A DNA stretch of 64,000 nt from Aequorivita marisscotiae (GCF_029814825.1 NZ_CP122379.1:2954501-3018500), one strand, 5' to 3'. Shown: positions 1 to 9,238, numbered from the stretch's first letter. The notes: generated by a model not told the origin, from the sequence alone. Made by a program: numbers and translations.

Positions 1-1
1 A

Positions 2-700
2 ATACTAGACGACGCAGGCAAACCAGCCCGGCTGGAAGGTACCATACAGGATATAAACGAGAGCAAGGAAATCCAACAACAGTTAGCCTATAGCAATGAA
101 CGGTTTAGGTTGGCAATGCAAGCCAGCAACGAAATGATCTGGGAAATAGACCATCAAAAACAAACTGTTTCGCGGGGTAAGGGGTATGAAGGCACTTTGC
201 ATTACGACACCAGCGAACCTTTTGTAATAGACAATTCGTGGTTTGGAAATGTACATCCGGAAGATCTACCCGATTTATGGGAGTCGTTGCAAACCGCTTT
301 CCGCAATAAAGAAAAAAAATCGTGGGAAAGGGAATACAGACTGCTTAAAGAGGATGGGAGTATTGCATATTTTGTAGATAGGTGCTATATTATACGAGAC
401 GAAGAGGGCAATCCGATTAGATCTATTGGTTCGGCCTTAAATGTTACCATATCGCGGCAGCAACTGGAGCAAATAAAAAGACAGAATACTAATTTACGTG
501 AAATTGCTTGGATGCAGTCGCACGTAATTAGGGCCCCACTTTCCAAAATCATGGGATTGATATATCTTTCGGAGCTTGAGGATAAGGACCAGGCGACCAA
601 TGAAATTTTTAAAATGATTTCTGATGCCGCCCATGAGCTCGATGAGGTTATTCATAAGATAACGCATAAAATAAATACCATTGAAAACGAAGATGCGTGA
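2..700 (+). CDS. PAS-domain sensor with HisKA-like end, 5' partial
   Basis: The reading frame is open from base 2, so the start lies outside the window; 232 residues are visible. A PAS/PAC region runs from about residue 35 to 150 (a PAC-like stretch with EYRLLKEDGSIAYFVDRC). A short helical segment follows with an H-box-like motif, QSHVIRAPLSKIMGLI, resembling the phospho-acceptor region of histidine kinases. The protein then stops about 50 residues later with no HATPase_c domain. Proteins of this build are common in Flavobacteria, and I infer a sensory phospho-acceptor or adaptor rather than a complete kinase. The stop overlaps the start of the response regulator gene downstream, so the two are probably co-translated and work as a pair. 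Confidence 0.85.
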   Translation: MLDDAGKPARLEGTIQDINESKEIQQQLAYSNERFRLAMQASNEMIWEIDHQKQTVSRGKGYEGTLHYDTSEPFVIDNSWFGNVHPEDLPDLWESLQTAFRNKEKKSWEREYRLLKEDGSIAYFVDRCYIIRDEEGNPIRSIGSALNVTISRQQLEQIKRQNTNLREIAWMQSHVIRAPLSKIMGLIYLSELEDKDQATNEIFKMISDAAHELDEVIHKITHKINTIENEDA

Positions 701-1058
701 AATATTATTAATTGACGACGACCCTATCATTAACTTGATTAATACAAGGGTAATTAAGTCGCAATTTCCAGATTTGCCCATTACGGCTCTAAAAAGCGGT
801 GTTGAGGCGCTGGAATATATTCGTGAGCATCAAACTGATTCGTATCTTGTTTTTTTAGATATTCATATGCCAGAGATGAATGGGTGGGAATTTATAGCAA
901 ACATCAGAAAGGAAAAAATTGAGCGCAACTTACAGATACATATACTCACCTCTTCCGTAGATAATACCGATATTATAAAAGCAAAAGAAAACGCGGAGGT
1001 ACTTTCGTACTTATTAAAACCTTTAAAAATAGAAGTCCTTTCCTCTTTAGTTGGCTAA
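693..1058 (+). CDS. Single-domain response regulator (CheY-like receiver)
   Basis: 121 residues from the ATG at 693; a TTG 12 bases upstream is possible but less likely. It is a lone receiver domain with the acidic cluster at D8-D10, the phospho-acceptor D56 in FLDIHMPEMNGWEF, the switch Thr/Ser in HILTSS and the conserved Lys in LLKP. There is no output domain, so it probably relays a phosphoryl group or acts by protein contact. Its start overlaps the stop of the PAS/HisKA gene by 8 bases, which indicates translational coupling and a partner relationship. Confidence 0.9.
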   Translation: MREILLIDDDPIINLINTRVIKSQFPDLPITALKSGVEALEYIREHQTDSYLVFLDIHMPEMNGWEFIANIRKEKIERNLQIHILTSSVDNTDIIKAKENAEVLSYLLKPLKIEVLSSLVG

Positions 1059-1221
1059 TCACAAAGCATAATCCGCAATTATTTTTTATAATAACGCAGC
1101 GGAAACCGATACGTTAATTTTTCCTTAATCTGTTATATTTAGGCATTATTCTGTGGAATTGGCAACTCAAACCCATAGTTTTGCCAACTTATTGATTAAA
1201 TAATCGAAAAAAACAAATATT

Positions 1222-1650
1222 ATGAGTCAAGTACAAGGAAATGAAACCGTAAAACTTCACTACACGGGAAAATTAAATGACGGGCAGGTGTTCGACAGTT
1301 CTGTGCAGCGCGAGCCATTGGAAGTAAAATTGGGTGAAGGCCGACTTATTCCTGGTTTTGAAAAAGGATTGGTAGCAATGAAGGTTAATGAAAAGAAGAC
1401 CATTACCATTCCAAAAGAAGAGGCATACGGGGAAGTTCAAAAAGAGCTATTCCAGAAGATACCCAATGAAAACTTACCACAGGAAATAAAGCCTGAGGTT
1501 GGGATGGGGTTAGTATCTAAAAATCCTGATGGAACTGAGCGTCAGTTGCGTGTTGCAGATGTAAAGGACGATTTTATTATTGTAGATGCCAACCACCCTT
1601 TGGCTGGACAAGACTTGACCTTTGAACTGGAATTACTTGAAATAAAGTAG
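1222..1650 (+). CDS. FKBP-type peptidyl-prolyl cis-trans isomerase, SlyD-like
   Basis: 142 residues. The N-terminal FKBP half has the family signature VKLHYTGKLNDGQVFDSS and a PGFEKGL segment. The middle part (about residues 70-120) corresponds to the insert-in-flap chaperone region of SlyD-type proteins, and the chain returns to an FKBP strand with HPLAGQDLTFELELLEI. There is no signal peptide, so it acts in the cytoplasm in proline isomerisation and folding. There is no His-rich metal-binding tail as in E. coli SlyD. The gene is monocistronic and is followed by a hairpin terminator whose T-run leads straight into a heptamer array. Confidence 0.93.
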   Translation: MSQVQGNETVKLHYTGKLNDGQVFDSSVQREPLEVKLGEGRLIPGFEKGLVAMKVNEKKTITIPKEEAYGEVQKELFQKIPNENLPQEIKPEVGMGLVSKNPDGTERQLRVADVKDDFIIVDANHPLAGQDLTFELELLEIK

Positions 1651-1679
1651 ATTACTAGCACTAATACTGAATAATTAAG

Positions 1680-1712
1680 AAAAGCTTCTCTGTAATGGAG
1701 GGGCTTTTTTTT
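1680..1712 (+). terminator. Rho-independent terminator after the FKBP gene
   Basis: The stem pairs AAGCTTCTC with GAGGGGCTT (with G-U pairs) around a 7-base loop and is followed by a run of eight T. It lies 30 bases after the stop. The heptamer array begins at the last T. Confidence 0.8.
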
Positions 1713-1982
1713 GTCGGGTGTCTGTTGTCGGTTGTCGGTTGTGGGTTGGCGGTTGTCGGTTGGCGGTTGTCGGTTGGCGGTTGTCGGTTGTGGGTTGTCG
1801 GTTGGCGGTTGTCGGTTGGCGGTTGGCGGTTGTCGGTTGGCGGTTGTCGGGTGTCTGTTGTCGGTGGTCGGTTGTCTGTTGTCGGTTGGCGGTTGTGGGT
1901 TGGCGGTTGTGGGTTGGCGGTTGTCGGTTGGCGGTTGTCGGTTGTCTGTTGTCGGTTGTCGGTTGGCGGTTGTGTGTTGTTG
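1712..1982 (+). repeat. Heptamer array 1 (GGTTGKS)n
   Basis: About 38 tandem copies of 7-bp units, mainly GGTTGTC, GGTTGGC and GGTTGTG, with occasional TGTTGTC. The array starts in the T-tract of the FKBP terminator. Because 7 is not a multiple of 3 and no unit contains a stop, all three plus-strand frames stay open and create spurious ORFs. Its last units and the following ~90 bases are nearly identical to the end of the array at 15.3-15.5 kb. Confidence 0.97.
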
Positions 1983-2490
1983 GGACTGTGTAATTGGTTA
2001 ATTGGTTAAATCGGGGAGGATTAAAGCGGAGATGGGTTATTTCCCCCTTAGAAAGAGGGTTGGGGGGATGTTTTTAGGGGGTGATTGTGGGTTTTTTTGT
2101 GTTTTTAGTGGTAGGTGCTAGCATGTAGAGGTTGCCGCGGTCGTGCCTCCCTCGCAATGACCCGTCTACTTCGTGCCGGGCAGGCGAGTTAGTATCAATA
2201 AAAATTCGAAATGGTTGTTGCGCTGCGCTCGCAATGACCCGTCTACTTCGTGTTGGGCAGGCGAGTTAGGTTTTATTGAAATTTGGATGGATTACTTTGC
2301 TTCGCTGGCAATATTTTTGAGCAATTGTATTACTTCGTTTCAATTTTGATAGATTGAAACTAGTTGCCTGTGCCGTAGGCACAACATATGGGTAGAAAAA
2401 ATAGTAATGAGTAAACCATTGTTCTGTAGGGACAACATATGAAAAGCCGGGTTTTTTGGAAATGATTGGTTTTTTTAGTTTAGAGTTGAG
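1983..2490 (+). repeat. Composite interspersed repeat, cluster R1
   Basis: The modules in order are: a TTAATTGG linker; a CCCCCTTAGAAA...GGGGG hairpin; the core module starting CATGTAGAGGTTGCC at 2122 and ending with TTCGTGCCGGGCAGGCGA; a second partial core with GCGCTGCGCTCGCAATGACC; a GCTTCGCTGGCAATATT module; then two hairpin modules, GTGCCGTAGGCAC and TGTCC-type GTTCTGTAGGGACAAC, each followed by ATATG. No gene is visible here. Confidence 0.9.
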
Positions 2491-2702
2491 GGGTGTCGGG
2501 TGTCTAATGTCGGTTGTGAGTTGTCGGTTGTGGGTTGTCTGTTGGCGGTTGTCGGTTGTCTGTTGTCGGTTGTCGGTTGTCTGTTGTCTGTTGTCTGTTG
2601 GCGGTTGTCTGTTGTCTGTTGTGGGTTGTGGGTTGTGGGTTGTCTGTTGTCTGTTGTCTGTTGGCGGTTGGCGGTTGTCTGTTGGCGGTTGGCGGTTGGT
2701 TA
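2491..2702 (+). repeat. Heptamer array 2
   Basis: About 30 units of GGTTGTC, TGTTGTC, GGTTGGC and GGTTGTG. The right end overlaps the stop codon (complement TTA at 2700-2702) of the FAD-dependent dehydrogenase on the minus strand, so no 3' flank separates gene and array. Confidence 0.97.
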
Positions 2703-4250
2703 TTGTTTTTTGGCGATGGCGTCTATGCAGTTAATGCCGTCTATGGCGGCGGAGATGATGCCACCGGCGTAGCCAGCGCCTTCGCCGCAGGGATATAGGC
2801 CTTTTATTTCGCGGTGTTCTAAGGTATCGGGGTTTCGGGGGATATTTATTGGGGAAGAGGTTCTACTTTCAGGGGCGTGTAGTACGGCTTGGTTGGTATA
2901 ATAGCCGTTAATTTTATTGCCGAAATCTACGAATGCCTTTTTGAGACGTTTTGAGAGTAATGGGGGAAGTACTTTGTTTAAGTCGGCAGAAACAATTCCG
3001 GGTTGATAGGATGTTTTTGGGAAGTCTTCGGATATTCTACCTTCCACAAAATCTATCATCCGTTGGGCGGGGACTTTTTGGGTCTTCCCTCCTGCTTCCC
3101 AACAGCGCTGCTCTACTTCTTTTTGAAAGTTTAAGCAAACAAATGGATCGCCTGGTGTATAATTTGGCAGATCTTTGGGCGAAACACTTACCACTATACC
3201 TGAGTTGGCGTATGGATTGTTGCGTTTGCTCGGGCTCCAACCGTTGGTTACCACTTCGTCCTGAGCAGTGGCACAGGGAGCAATAATTCCGCCGGGGCAC
3301 ATACAAAAGGAATACACTCCAAGACCATCTACCTGGGTGACCAAGGAATAGCTGGCTGGCGGTAGATACGGGTTATCGTCATTGCCGTGATATTGAATAT
3401 AATCTATTAACGCCTGCTGATGCTCTACCCGTACGCCAATAGCAAAAGGTTGCGCTTCAATTGCGATGTTTTTTGCATGTAGTAGATAAAAGATATCGCG
3501 TGCGGAATGGCCCGTGGCAAGGATTACGTTTTTAAAGGGAAACCAAGTTTCATTATTAATTTGAATAGCACTAATAGCCTCCGCCTCCACTTTTAAATCG
3601 GTTAATTTTGAATTAAAGTGTACTTCTCCCCCATTTTCTATAATGGCCTCCCGCATGCTACTTATAATTTTTGGCAGCTTATTGGTGCCAATATGCGGAT
3701 GGGCATCAACGAGAATTGATGGATCGGCTCCAAAGTGTACAAACCACTCCAAAGCCTTGAGAACATTGCCGCGCTTTTTGGATCGGGTATAAAGCTTACC
3801 GTCGGAATAAGTGCCGGCCCCTCCTTCGCCAAAGCAGTAATTGCTTTCTGGGTTTACACGGTGGTCTTTATTTATTGCCGCTAAATCTCTTCGGCGTTCG
3901 CGGACGTCTTTTCCACGTTCAAATACTATAGGTTTTAATCCCGCCTCCAGCGCCCGAAGTGCCGCGTAAAGTCCGGCGGGACCAGCGCCAATGATAGCAA
4001 CCGGTTTAGCTTCCTTTACATTTTGAGGAATAAAGGGCGGAATGGTTTCGCGCGTTTCGCCCTGTAACCACAACTCAAGCTGTAGGTTTATTTTTATAGG
4101 CTTACGACGCGCATCGATGGAGCGTTTGCGAATTCGCCAATCGCTTATAGCGCCCTTTCGGAGTTTTGCCTTTTCCAGCGCAAGGTCTAGAATAAAGGCA
4201 TTATCCTCTTGTTGATGCGGTAAAACGGAAATAGCAACCAATCTGCTCAT
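2700..4250 (-). CDS. NAD(P)/FAD-dependent oxidoreductase (COG2509-like)
   Basis: About 516 residues from the ATG at 4250 (an upstream TTG at 4259 is less likely). A short N-terminal domain of about 85 residues is followed by a Rossmann FAD-binding motif, VAIIGAGPAGLYAALRALEAG, then FERGKDVRERRRD and a Cys/Gly-rich stretch, YCFGEGGAGTYSDGKLYTR. The C-terminal end has a second FAD signature, GLYPCGEGAGYAGGI. These are hallmarks of the uncharacterised FAD-dependent dehydrogenase family. The substrate is unknown and the protein is cytoplasmic. It is transcribed away from the TonB receptor gene. A TACCTTTG box stands 6 bases before the ATG and would give a very short leader. Confidence 0.88.
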   Translation of the reverse strand: MSRLVAISVLPHQQEDNAFILDLALEKAKLRKGAISDWRIRKRSIDARRKPIKINLQLELWLQGETRETIPPFIPQNVKEAKPVAIIGAGPAGLYAALRALEAGLKPIVFERGKDVRERRRDLAAINKDHRVNPESNYCFGEGGAGTYSDGKLYTRSKKRGNVLKALEWFVHFGADPSILVDAHPHIGTNKLPKIISSMREAIIENGGEVHFNSKLTDLKVEAEAISAIQINNETWFPFKNVILATGHSARDIFYLLHAKNIAIEAQPFAIGVRVEHQQALIDYIQYHGNDDNPYLPPASYSLVTQVDGLGVYSFCMCPGGIIAPCATAQDEVVTNGWSPSKRNNPYANSGIVVSVSPKDLPNYTPGDPFVCLNFQKEVEQRCWEAGGKTQKVPAQRMIDFVEGRISEDFPKTSYQPGIVSADLNKVLPPLLSKRLKKAFVDFGNKINGYYTNQAVLHAPESRTSSPINIPRNPDTLEHREIKGLYPCGEGAGYAGGIISAAIDGINCIDAIAKKQ

Positions 4251-4363
4251 GAGGAGCAAAGGTAAATGTTAATTCGTTACTTTGTATAATGGAAGGTGGA
4301 TTATTGAATACGTGTTGCGTGTTTTAATTTGTTAGAAGAAATCCACTGAAATTGTAAAACTGT

Positions 4364-6487
4364 ATGAAGACTTCACCTTATAAAATTTTTATATTTCTAT
4401 TAATAGCCACAATTAGCTATGGCGCAGTGGCACAAGACGACAGAAAGAATGACAAAGCAAAGGATAGTACCGATTTAAAATTTCAATATTTAGAAGAAGT
4501 GCAAGTGGCAGGTTTTGGAAGAAAGGATTCGCTAAGCAGGTCCAATGCCAATATAATTATCCCTACAGCGATTCTTTCCACCGAAAAAATAGAAGCCTAT
4601 AGTCCCGTTGAGCTAGTTTCGGCAATAAACGAAATCCCGGGAGTGTATATTCAGCGTGGGGCCATTAACACCAATAGAATTACGATTAGAGGGGTGGGAT
4701 CGCGAACGCTTTATGGCACCAATAAAATTCGCGCATATTTTAACGGCATCCCCATTACAAATGGCGGTGGGGAAACGGCGATTGATAGTTACGATCCCGA
4801 ATATTTGGAGGCAGTAGAAATTGTAAAAGGTCCGAAAGCCACTGCATACGGCACTAATTTAGGGGGTACCATTTTGCTCACTTCAAAAGAGGTAGCAGCG
4901 GGGAAAACTGAATTTAATAGTAGCTTAACCCTTGGCTCATTTGAGCTTTTTAAAAATACGATTGCCGTGGCAACTGCTACGGAAAAGTGGGCCGTAAACC
5001 TAAAGTACGATCATCTGCAGACGCAGGGATTTAAGGAAAACAATTATTACAATAGAAAGGCGCTGCTACTAAATTCGAGTTATAAATTTAACCGACATTG
5101 CACCGTATCGCTATTGGCAAAATACACAGATTATTACGCGCAGATACCCAGCTCCATCGGGAAGACCGCCTTTGAGGAAGACCCTACGCAGGCCGCTTTT
5201 AGCTGGAAGGCCGCACAGGGCTTTGAAGACAATCGGCAAACCTTAATTGGTATCGGTTTTACACATCAGTTTTCTGAAAACCTCAGCAATAGCAGTAGTG
5301 TTTTTTATAGTTATTTAGACCATTACGAGCCCCGGCCATTTAATATTTTGGATGAATACACCCATGGCTACGGTGCCCGAACAGTATTTACCGGCGATTT
5401 TAAGCTGTTGAAGAAAGTCGTTACCTTTAGTTTGGGGAGCGAATATTACAAAGATGAATACAATTGGAAAACCATAGAAAATCTATATGAAGAAAACAAT
5501 GGCAACGGCAGTTTGGAAGGTTCGGTAGCTAGTGAAAATTTGGAACTTAGAAGTAATTTTAATGCTTTTGCCACAATTACCACAGTGTTTTTAAAAAAGC
5601 TTAAAACCCAAGTGGGGCTTAACTTTAACGCAACGGAATACACCTATAGAGATCATTTTAATACTGGAGCGGCCAATAAAAGTGCAGACAGAAACTTTAA
5701 GCCTATTTTGGCCCCCAGCGTAAATTTACATTATACGTTTAGTGAAAACCTGCTTGGATATTTTAGTTTTAGTCGCGGGTTTAACTATCCTTCCCTAGAA
5801 GAAACCCTTACCCCAGATGGAATTATCAATCCGACCCTCGGCCCTGCAAAGGGGTATAATTATGAAGTGGGAAGCAATGTATTTCTCTTTAACCGAAAGC
5901 TTTCCCTAGAAGTTGCAGCTTATTTTTTGAGTATAACCGATCTGTTGGTTGCAGACCGAATTGGAGAGGACCAGTATATTGGCAGAAATGCCGGAAAGAC
6001 CCATCATAAGGGTATTGAAATTGGGGTGCGTTATTTTCAGAAAATGGGTAGGGAGTTTACTATTTCACCGTATATAAATTCGGAATTTACGCGGCATAGA
6101 TTTATTGATTTTACAGACGGGGAAAGTGATTATTCGCAGAAGAAGCTCACGGGGGTACCGGCATTAAAAGTAAGTGGAGGCTTAAACTCAAACTTTAATC
6201 AATTTACATTAAACGCTAATTTTCTGCACGTTGGAGAAATGCCGATGACCGATAGTAATTCGTTATATTCTGATGCTTACACTGTTTATAATTTAAAGAC
6301 TACCTATACGCAGGAATTAGGCAAGCGGTTACAATTGCAATTGCATTTGGGCGTAAATAATATAGGCAATAAAAAATACGCTTCTTCCATTTTAATAAAC
6401 GCCACTAGTTTCGGTACTTCTGAACCACGGTATTATTATCCCGGGTTGCCTCGAAATTGGTATGGAGTGGTGAGTTTGTGGTTGTGA
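4364..6487 (+). CDS. TonB-dependent outer-membrane receptor
   Basis: 707 residues with a signal peptide ending near ISYGAVAQ (residue 24). The plug domain (about residues 45-170) contains VELVSAINEIPGVYIQRGA, ITIRGVGSRTLYG and VEIVKGPKATAYGTNLGG. The rest is a 22-strand-type barrel ending in an aromatic C-terminus (VSLWL), as expected for insertion by the Bam complex. There is no carboxypeptidase-like N-terminal extension, so it is a siderophore/iron-type receptor rather than a SusC. The ligand cannot be read from sequence. It stands alone, and the stop codon runs directly into a heptamer array. Confidence 0.93.
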   Translation: MKTSPYKIFIFLLIATISYGAVAQDDRKNDKAKDSTDLKFQYLEEVQVAGFGRKDSLSRSNANIIIPTAILSTEKIEAYSPVELVSAINEIPGVYIQRGAINTNRITIRGVGSRTLYGTNKIRAYFNGIPITNGGGETAIDSYDPEYLEAVEIVKGPKATAYGTNLGGTILLTSKEVAAGKTEFNSSLTLGSFELFKNTIAVATATEKWAVNLKYDHLQTQGFKENNYYNRKALLLNSSYKFNRHCTVSLLAKYTDYYAQIPSSIGKTAFEEDPTQAAFSWKAAQGFEDNRQTLIGIGFTHQFSENLSNSSSVFYSYLDHYEPRPFNILDEYTHGYGARTVFTGDFKLLKKVVTFSLGSEYYKDEYNWKTIENLYEENNGNGSLEGSVASENLELRSNFNAFATITTVFLKKLKTQVGLNFNATEYTYRDHFNTGAANKSADRNFKPILAPSVNLHYTFSENLLGYFSFSRGFNYPSLEETLTPDGIINPTLGPAKGYNYEVGSNVFLFNRKLSLEVAAYFLSITDLLVADRIGEDQYIGRNAGKTHHKGIEIGVRYFQKMGREFTISPYINSEFTRHRFIDFTDGESDYSQKKLTGVPALKVSGGLNSNFNQFTLNANFLHVGEMPMTDSNSLYSDAYTVYNLKTTYTQELGKRLQLQLHLGVNNIGNKKYASSILINATSFGTSEPRYYYPGLPRNWYGVVSLWL

Positions 6488-6770
6488 GGTTGGCGGTTGT
6501 CGGTTGTGGGTTGTCTGTTGGCGGTTGTGGGTTGTCTGTTGTCTGTTGTCGGTTGTCTGTTGGCGGTTGGCGGTTGGCGGTTGTGGGTTGGCGGTTGGCG
6601 GTTGTCTGTTGTCGGTTGTCTGTTGTCGGTTGTGGGTTGTCTGTTGGCGGTTGTCGGTTGTCTGTTGTCTGTTGTCTGTTGGCGGTTGACTGTTGTCGGT
6701 TGACGGTTGGCGGTTGGCGGTTGGCGGTTGTCTGTTGTGGGTTGTCTGTTGTCTGTTGGCTGTTGGGAGT
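6488..6770 (+). repeat. Heptamer array 3
   Basis: About 40 units (GGTTGTC, GGTTGTG, GGTTGGC, TGTTGTC, with rare TGTTGAC and GGTTGAC). The first unit begins at the base after the TGA of the TonB receptor gene. The array degrades into unrelated sequence near 6770, about 60 bases before the lplA promoter. Confidence 0.97.
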
Positions 6771-6827
6771 TGGAAGCTGGAAGTTCATGGGGAAAGGATG
6801 GGTTGTTTTTTGGGATTGGGAATTGGG

Positions 6828-6855
6828 TTGTGCTTATCACAATTAATTATCTTTG
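6828..6855 (+). promoter_or_regulatory. Bacteroidota-type promoter of the lipoate ligase gene
   Basis: TTG at 6828-6830 and TATCTTTG at 6848-6855 are separated by 17 bases, matching the TTG / TAnnTTTG consensus used by the primary sigma factor of this phylum. The predicted start site is about 6862, giving a leader of about 11 bases before the ATG at 6873. Confidence 0.7.
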
Positions 6856-6872
6856 TATAAAACTACATTACA

Positions 6873-7871
6873 ATGATTTTTATAGAGAACGAGAACAATA
6901 CTAATCCGCGTTTAAACTTGGCACTGGAGGAATACGCATTGCGAAATTTTAGCGCCGAACACGATTATTTACTGTTTTATATCAACGAACCTTCCATTAT
7001 AATCGGTAGAAACCAAAACACCCTAGAGGAGATAAATCACGAGTATGTGGATAAGAATAAAATCCATGTAGTACGCAGAATATCGGGTGGCGGTGCCGTG
7101 TATCACGATTATGGGAATCTCAATTTTAGTTTTATCACCAATCACGATATAAAGAGCTTAAACAATTTTAAAAAGTTTACCGCGCCCGTTATAAAAGTGC
7201 TGAAGAGCTTAGGGCTTGATGCCGAATTAAAAGGGAGAAACGACATACAGGTAGAAGAGAAAAAGATTTCCGGAACCGCGCAGTTTTCTACTGGAAAGCG
7301 AATGGTAAGTCACGGGACGCTCCTACTGGACACCAACTTGGGAGAGGTAGTAAATGCGCTTAATGTAAAGATGAGCAAAATAGAATCCAAAGGTCATAAG
7401 TCTGTGCGTAGCCGTGTGGCCAATATTTCGGAATACTTAAAAACGCCCTTAAAAATTGAAGCCTTTAGGCAGCTTTTATTAGAAGGCTTATACGAAGAGA
7501 GCGAACCGTTTGAGAGCTATCATTTAAGTGCGGAGGAATGGCAGGCAGTACACAAATTAAAGGAAGAGAAGTACGATACTTGGGATTGGAACTACGGGCG
7601 TTCGCCAAAGTTTAATATTCAGCGGAGCAAGCGTTTTCCCATAGGGGAAATTGATTTACGCATTTTTGTGGAGAAGGGATATATAAAAGACTTTAAGATT
7701 TTCGGGGATTTCTTCGGAAAGGAGCCCACGGAAAACCTTGAAGCCTTGTTGATAGGAAATAGATATGAAAAGGAAGGTATTTTGGAAGTACTGAAAGATG
7801 TTGATGTGAAGGAGTATTTTGGAGATATTGGGAAGGCGGAGTTTATTGAGTTGGTTTATGGGGGAAGTTAG
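6873..7871 (+). CDS. lplA: Lipoate--protein ligase
   Basis: 332 residues. The LplA/BPL catalytic fold is clear: LNLALEEYALRNF near the N-terminus, PSIIIGRNQNTLEEIN, the lipoyl-AMP binding loop VRRISGGGAVYHDYGN at residues 67-82, and the Lys-containing KISGTAQ strand. The C-terminal ~90 residues (from about 245) match the small accessory domain of LplA. It activates free lipoate with ATP and transfers it to lipoyl domains of E2 and GcvH proteins in the cytoplasm. It is monocistronic with its own promoter. The TAG stop is followed at once by a heptamer array. Confidence 0.93.
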   Translation: MIFIENENNTNPRLNLALEEYALRNFSAEHDYLLFYINEPSIIIGRNQNTLEEINHEYVDKNKIHVVRRISGGGAVYHDYGNLNFSFITNHDIKSLNNFKKFTAPVIKVLKSLGLDAELKGRNDIQVEEKKISGTAQFSTGKRMVSHGTLLLDTNLGEVVNALNVKMSKIESKGHKSVRSRVANISEYLKTPLKIEAFRQLLLEGLYEESEPFESYHLSAEEWQAVHKLKEEKYDTWDWNYGRSPKFNIQRSKRFPIGEIDLRIFVEKGYIKDFKIFGDFFGKEPTENLEALLIGNRYEKEGILEVLKDVDVKEYFGDIGKAEFIELVYGGS

Positions 7872-7950
7872 GTTGTGGGTTGGCGGTTGTGGGTTGGCGG
7901 TTGTGGGTTGTCTGTTGTCTGTTGTCTGTTGTCTGTTGTGGGTGGCTGTT
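7872..7950 (+). repeat. Heptamer array 4 (short)
   Basis: About 11 units, beginning on the base after the lplA stop codon: GGTTGTG and GGTTGGC alternate, followed by four TGTTGTC-type units. It leads into TTAATTGG-like linker sequence and then cluster R2. Confidence 0.95.
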
Positions 7951-7959
7951 GATTTTTGA

Positions 7960-8810
7960 TTGTTGATTGTGTAATTGTTTAACTGTTTAATTGGTTAACC
8001 ACAAAGGACGAAAGGATGAAAGGACGAAAGGATGAAAGGACGGAATAGAGTTGAATTGTTCAACTTTGTAACTGGTTAATTGTTCAAGTTTTTGAAGATT
8101 AAAGCCGATGTGGGTTATTACCCCCTTAGAAGGGGGGGTTGGGGGGATGTTTTTAGGGAGTTGATTGTGAGGTGGTTTTGTGTTTGGTGTGGTAGGTGTT
8201 AACATGTAGAGGTTGCCGCGCTGCGCTCGCAATGACCCGACTACTTCGTGCCGGGCAGGCGAGATATGTTTAATTGAAATTTGGATGTATTGCTTTGCTT
8301 CGCTCGCAATATTTTAGAGCGATTGTATTACTTTGTTTGAGTTTTGGTATATTAAAATTAATTGCCTGTGCCGTAGGTACGGCATATGGGTAGAAAAATT
8401 AGTGATGAGTAAGCCATTGTCCTGTAGGGACAACATATGGAAAGATGTGTTTTTTAGAAATGATTGATTTTTTAGTTTAGAGTTGTGGGGTTGATTGTGG
8501 GGTGGTTTTGTGTTTTCTTTGGTAGGTGCAATCATGTAGAGGTTGCCACGGTCGTTCCTCCCTCGCAATGACCCGACTACTTCGTGCCGGGCAGGCGAGA
8601 TATGTTTAATTGAAATTTGGATGTATTGCTTTGCTTCGCTCGCAATATTTTAGAGCGATTGTATTACTTCGTTATAGTTTTGATAGATTGTAATTAACTG
8701 CCAGTGCCGTAGGTACGGCATATGGGTAGAAAAATTAGTAATGAGTAAGCCATTGTCCTGTAGGGACAACATATGAAAAGATGGGTTTTTTTGAAATGCG
8801 TGAGGGTTTG
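7960..8810 (+). repeat. Composite interspersed repeat, cluster R2
   Basis: Contains the TTAATTGG linker, a small GGACGAAAGGATGAAA repeat (8002-8044), the CCCCC...GGGGG hairpin near 8120, and two tandem core units starting at 8203 and 8533 (330-bp spacing). Each unit has the CATTGC-type stem, the GCTTCGCTCGCAATATT module and the pair of hairpins followed by ACATATG. The core at 8203 carries the GCGCTGCGCTC insert; the one at 8533 carries ACGGTCGTTCCTCCCTC. There are no genes. Confidence 0.9.
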
Positions 8811-9043
8811 GTTGGGGGGTGTCTGTTTTCGGTTGTCGGTTGTCGGTTGTCGGTTGTCTGTTGTCGGTTGTCGGTTGTCGGTTGTCGGTTGTCTGTTGTC
8901 TGTTGTCGGTTGTCTGTTGTCGGTTGTCGGTTGTCTGTTGTCTGTTTTCGGTTGGCGGTTGTCGGTTGTCTGTTGTCTGTTGTGGGTTGTGGGTTGTGGG
9001 TTGTGGGTTGGCGGTTGTGGGTTGTCGGTTGGCGGTTGTGGGT
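8811..9043 (+). repeat. Heptamer array 5
   Basis: About 33 units. The left part is rich in GGTTGTC and TGTTGTC, the right part in GGTTGTG and GGTTGGC. It directly follows the last ACATATG hairpin tail of cluster R2. Confidence 0.96.
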
Positions 9044-9087
9044 AGATGCATTTATGATTTGGGAATGATAGTTTGATATTTGTTGTA

Positions 9088-9207
9088 ATGAAATTGATAT
9101 TTTATATACTAGCAGCGATAATTACGATTATTGGAGTGGTGACGGGGAAGTTTTTGTTTCTTTTAATTTGGTTGCCACTTGGATTATTTAGTGGGAAGAA
9201 GGAATAA
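9088..9207 (+). CDS. Small membrane peptide, 39 residues
   Basis: The frame reads MKLIFYILAAIITIIGVVTG, then a second hydrophobic run, FLFLLIWLPLGLF, and a basic end SGKKE. It would form one or two membrane segments. The ATG sits 45 bases after heptamer array 5 and the stop runs directly into a strong terminator, which supports it being a real transcription unit. No family is recognised with confidence; short peptides of this type are frequent in Flavobacteria. Confidence 0.55.
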   Translation: MKLIFYILAAIITIIGVVTGKFLFLLIWLPLGLFSGKKE

Positions 9208-9238
9208 AAAAAGCCGCAATTGAATTGCAGCTTTTTTA
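9206..9238. terminator. Bidirectional hairpin terminator
   Basis: The sequence is a run of A, then GC-CGCAATT and AATTGCA-GC pairing around a minimal loop, then a T-run. Poly-A on one side and poly-T on the other let it stop transcription from both sides, here the 39-residue peptide gene and possibly read-through from the azurin side. Confidence 0.8.

Noticed and set aside
1695..2009. Open frames rich in VVGCRLSVVGW (and others at 2456-2798, 6457-6904, 8773-9076, 9971-10181, 13599-13925, 14159-14471, 15219-15545, 20226-20491, 47092-47414)
   Set aside because: They are translations of the heptamer arrays. No stop occurs in the 7-bp units, so all frames stay open; no start context or protein family supports them.
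6405..6840. Minus-strand frames with NRQPTTDNRQ repeats (also 8650-9051)
   Set aside because: Reverse-strand reading of the same arrays, partly antisense to the TonB receptor gene.
7987..8568. Short minus-strand frames with 'RNLYMLTPTT...KPPHNQ' (also 10194-10869, 15806-16176, 20775-22070, 28738-28953)
   Set aside because: They translate the composite repeat core; the same peptide recurs only because the DNA repeats, with stops and frameshifts at different places.
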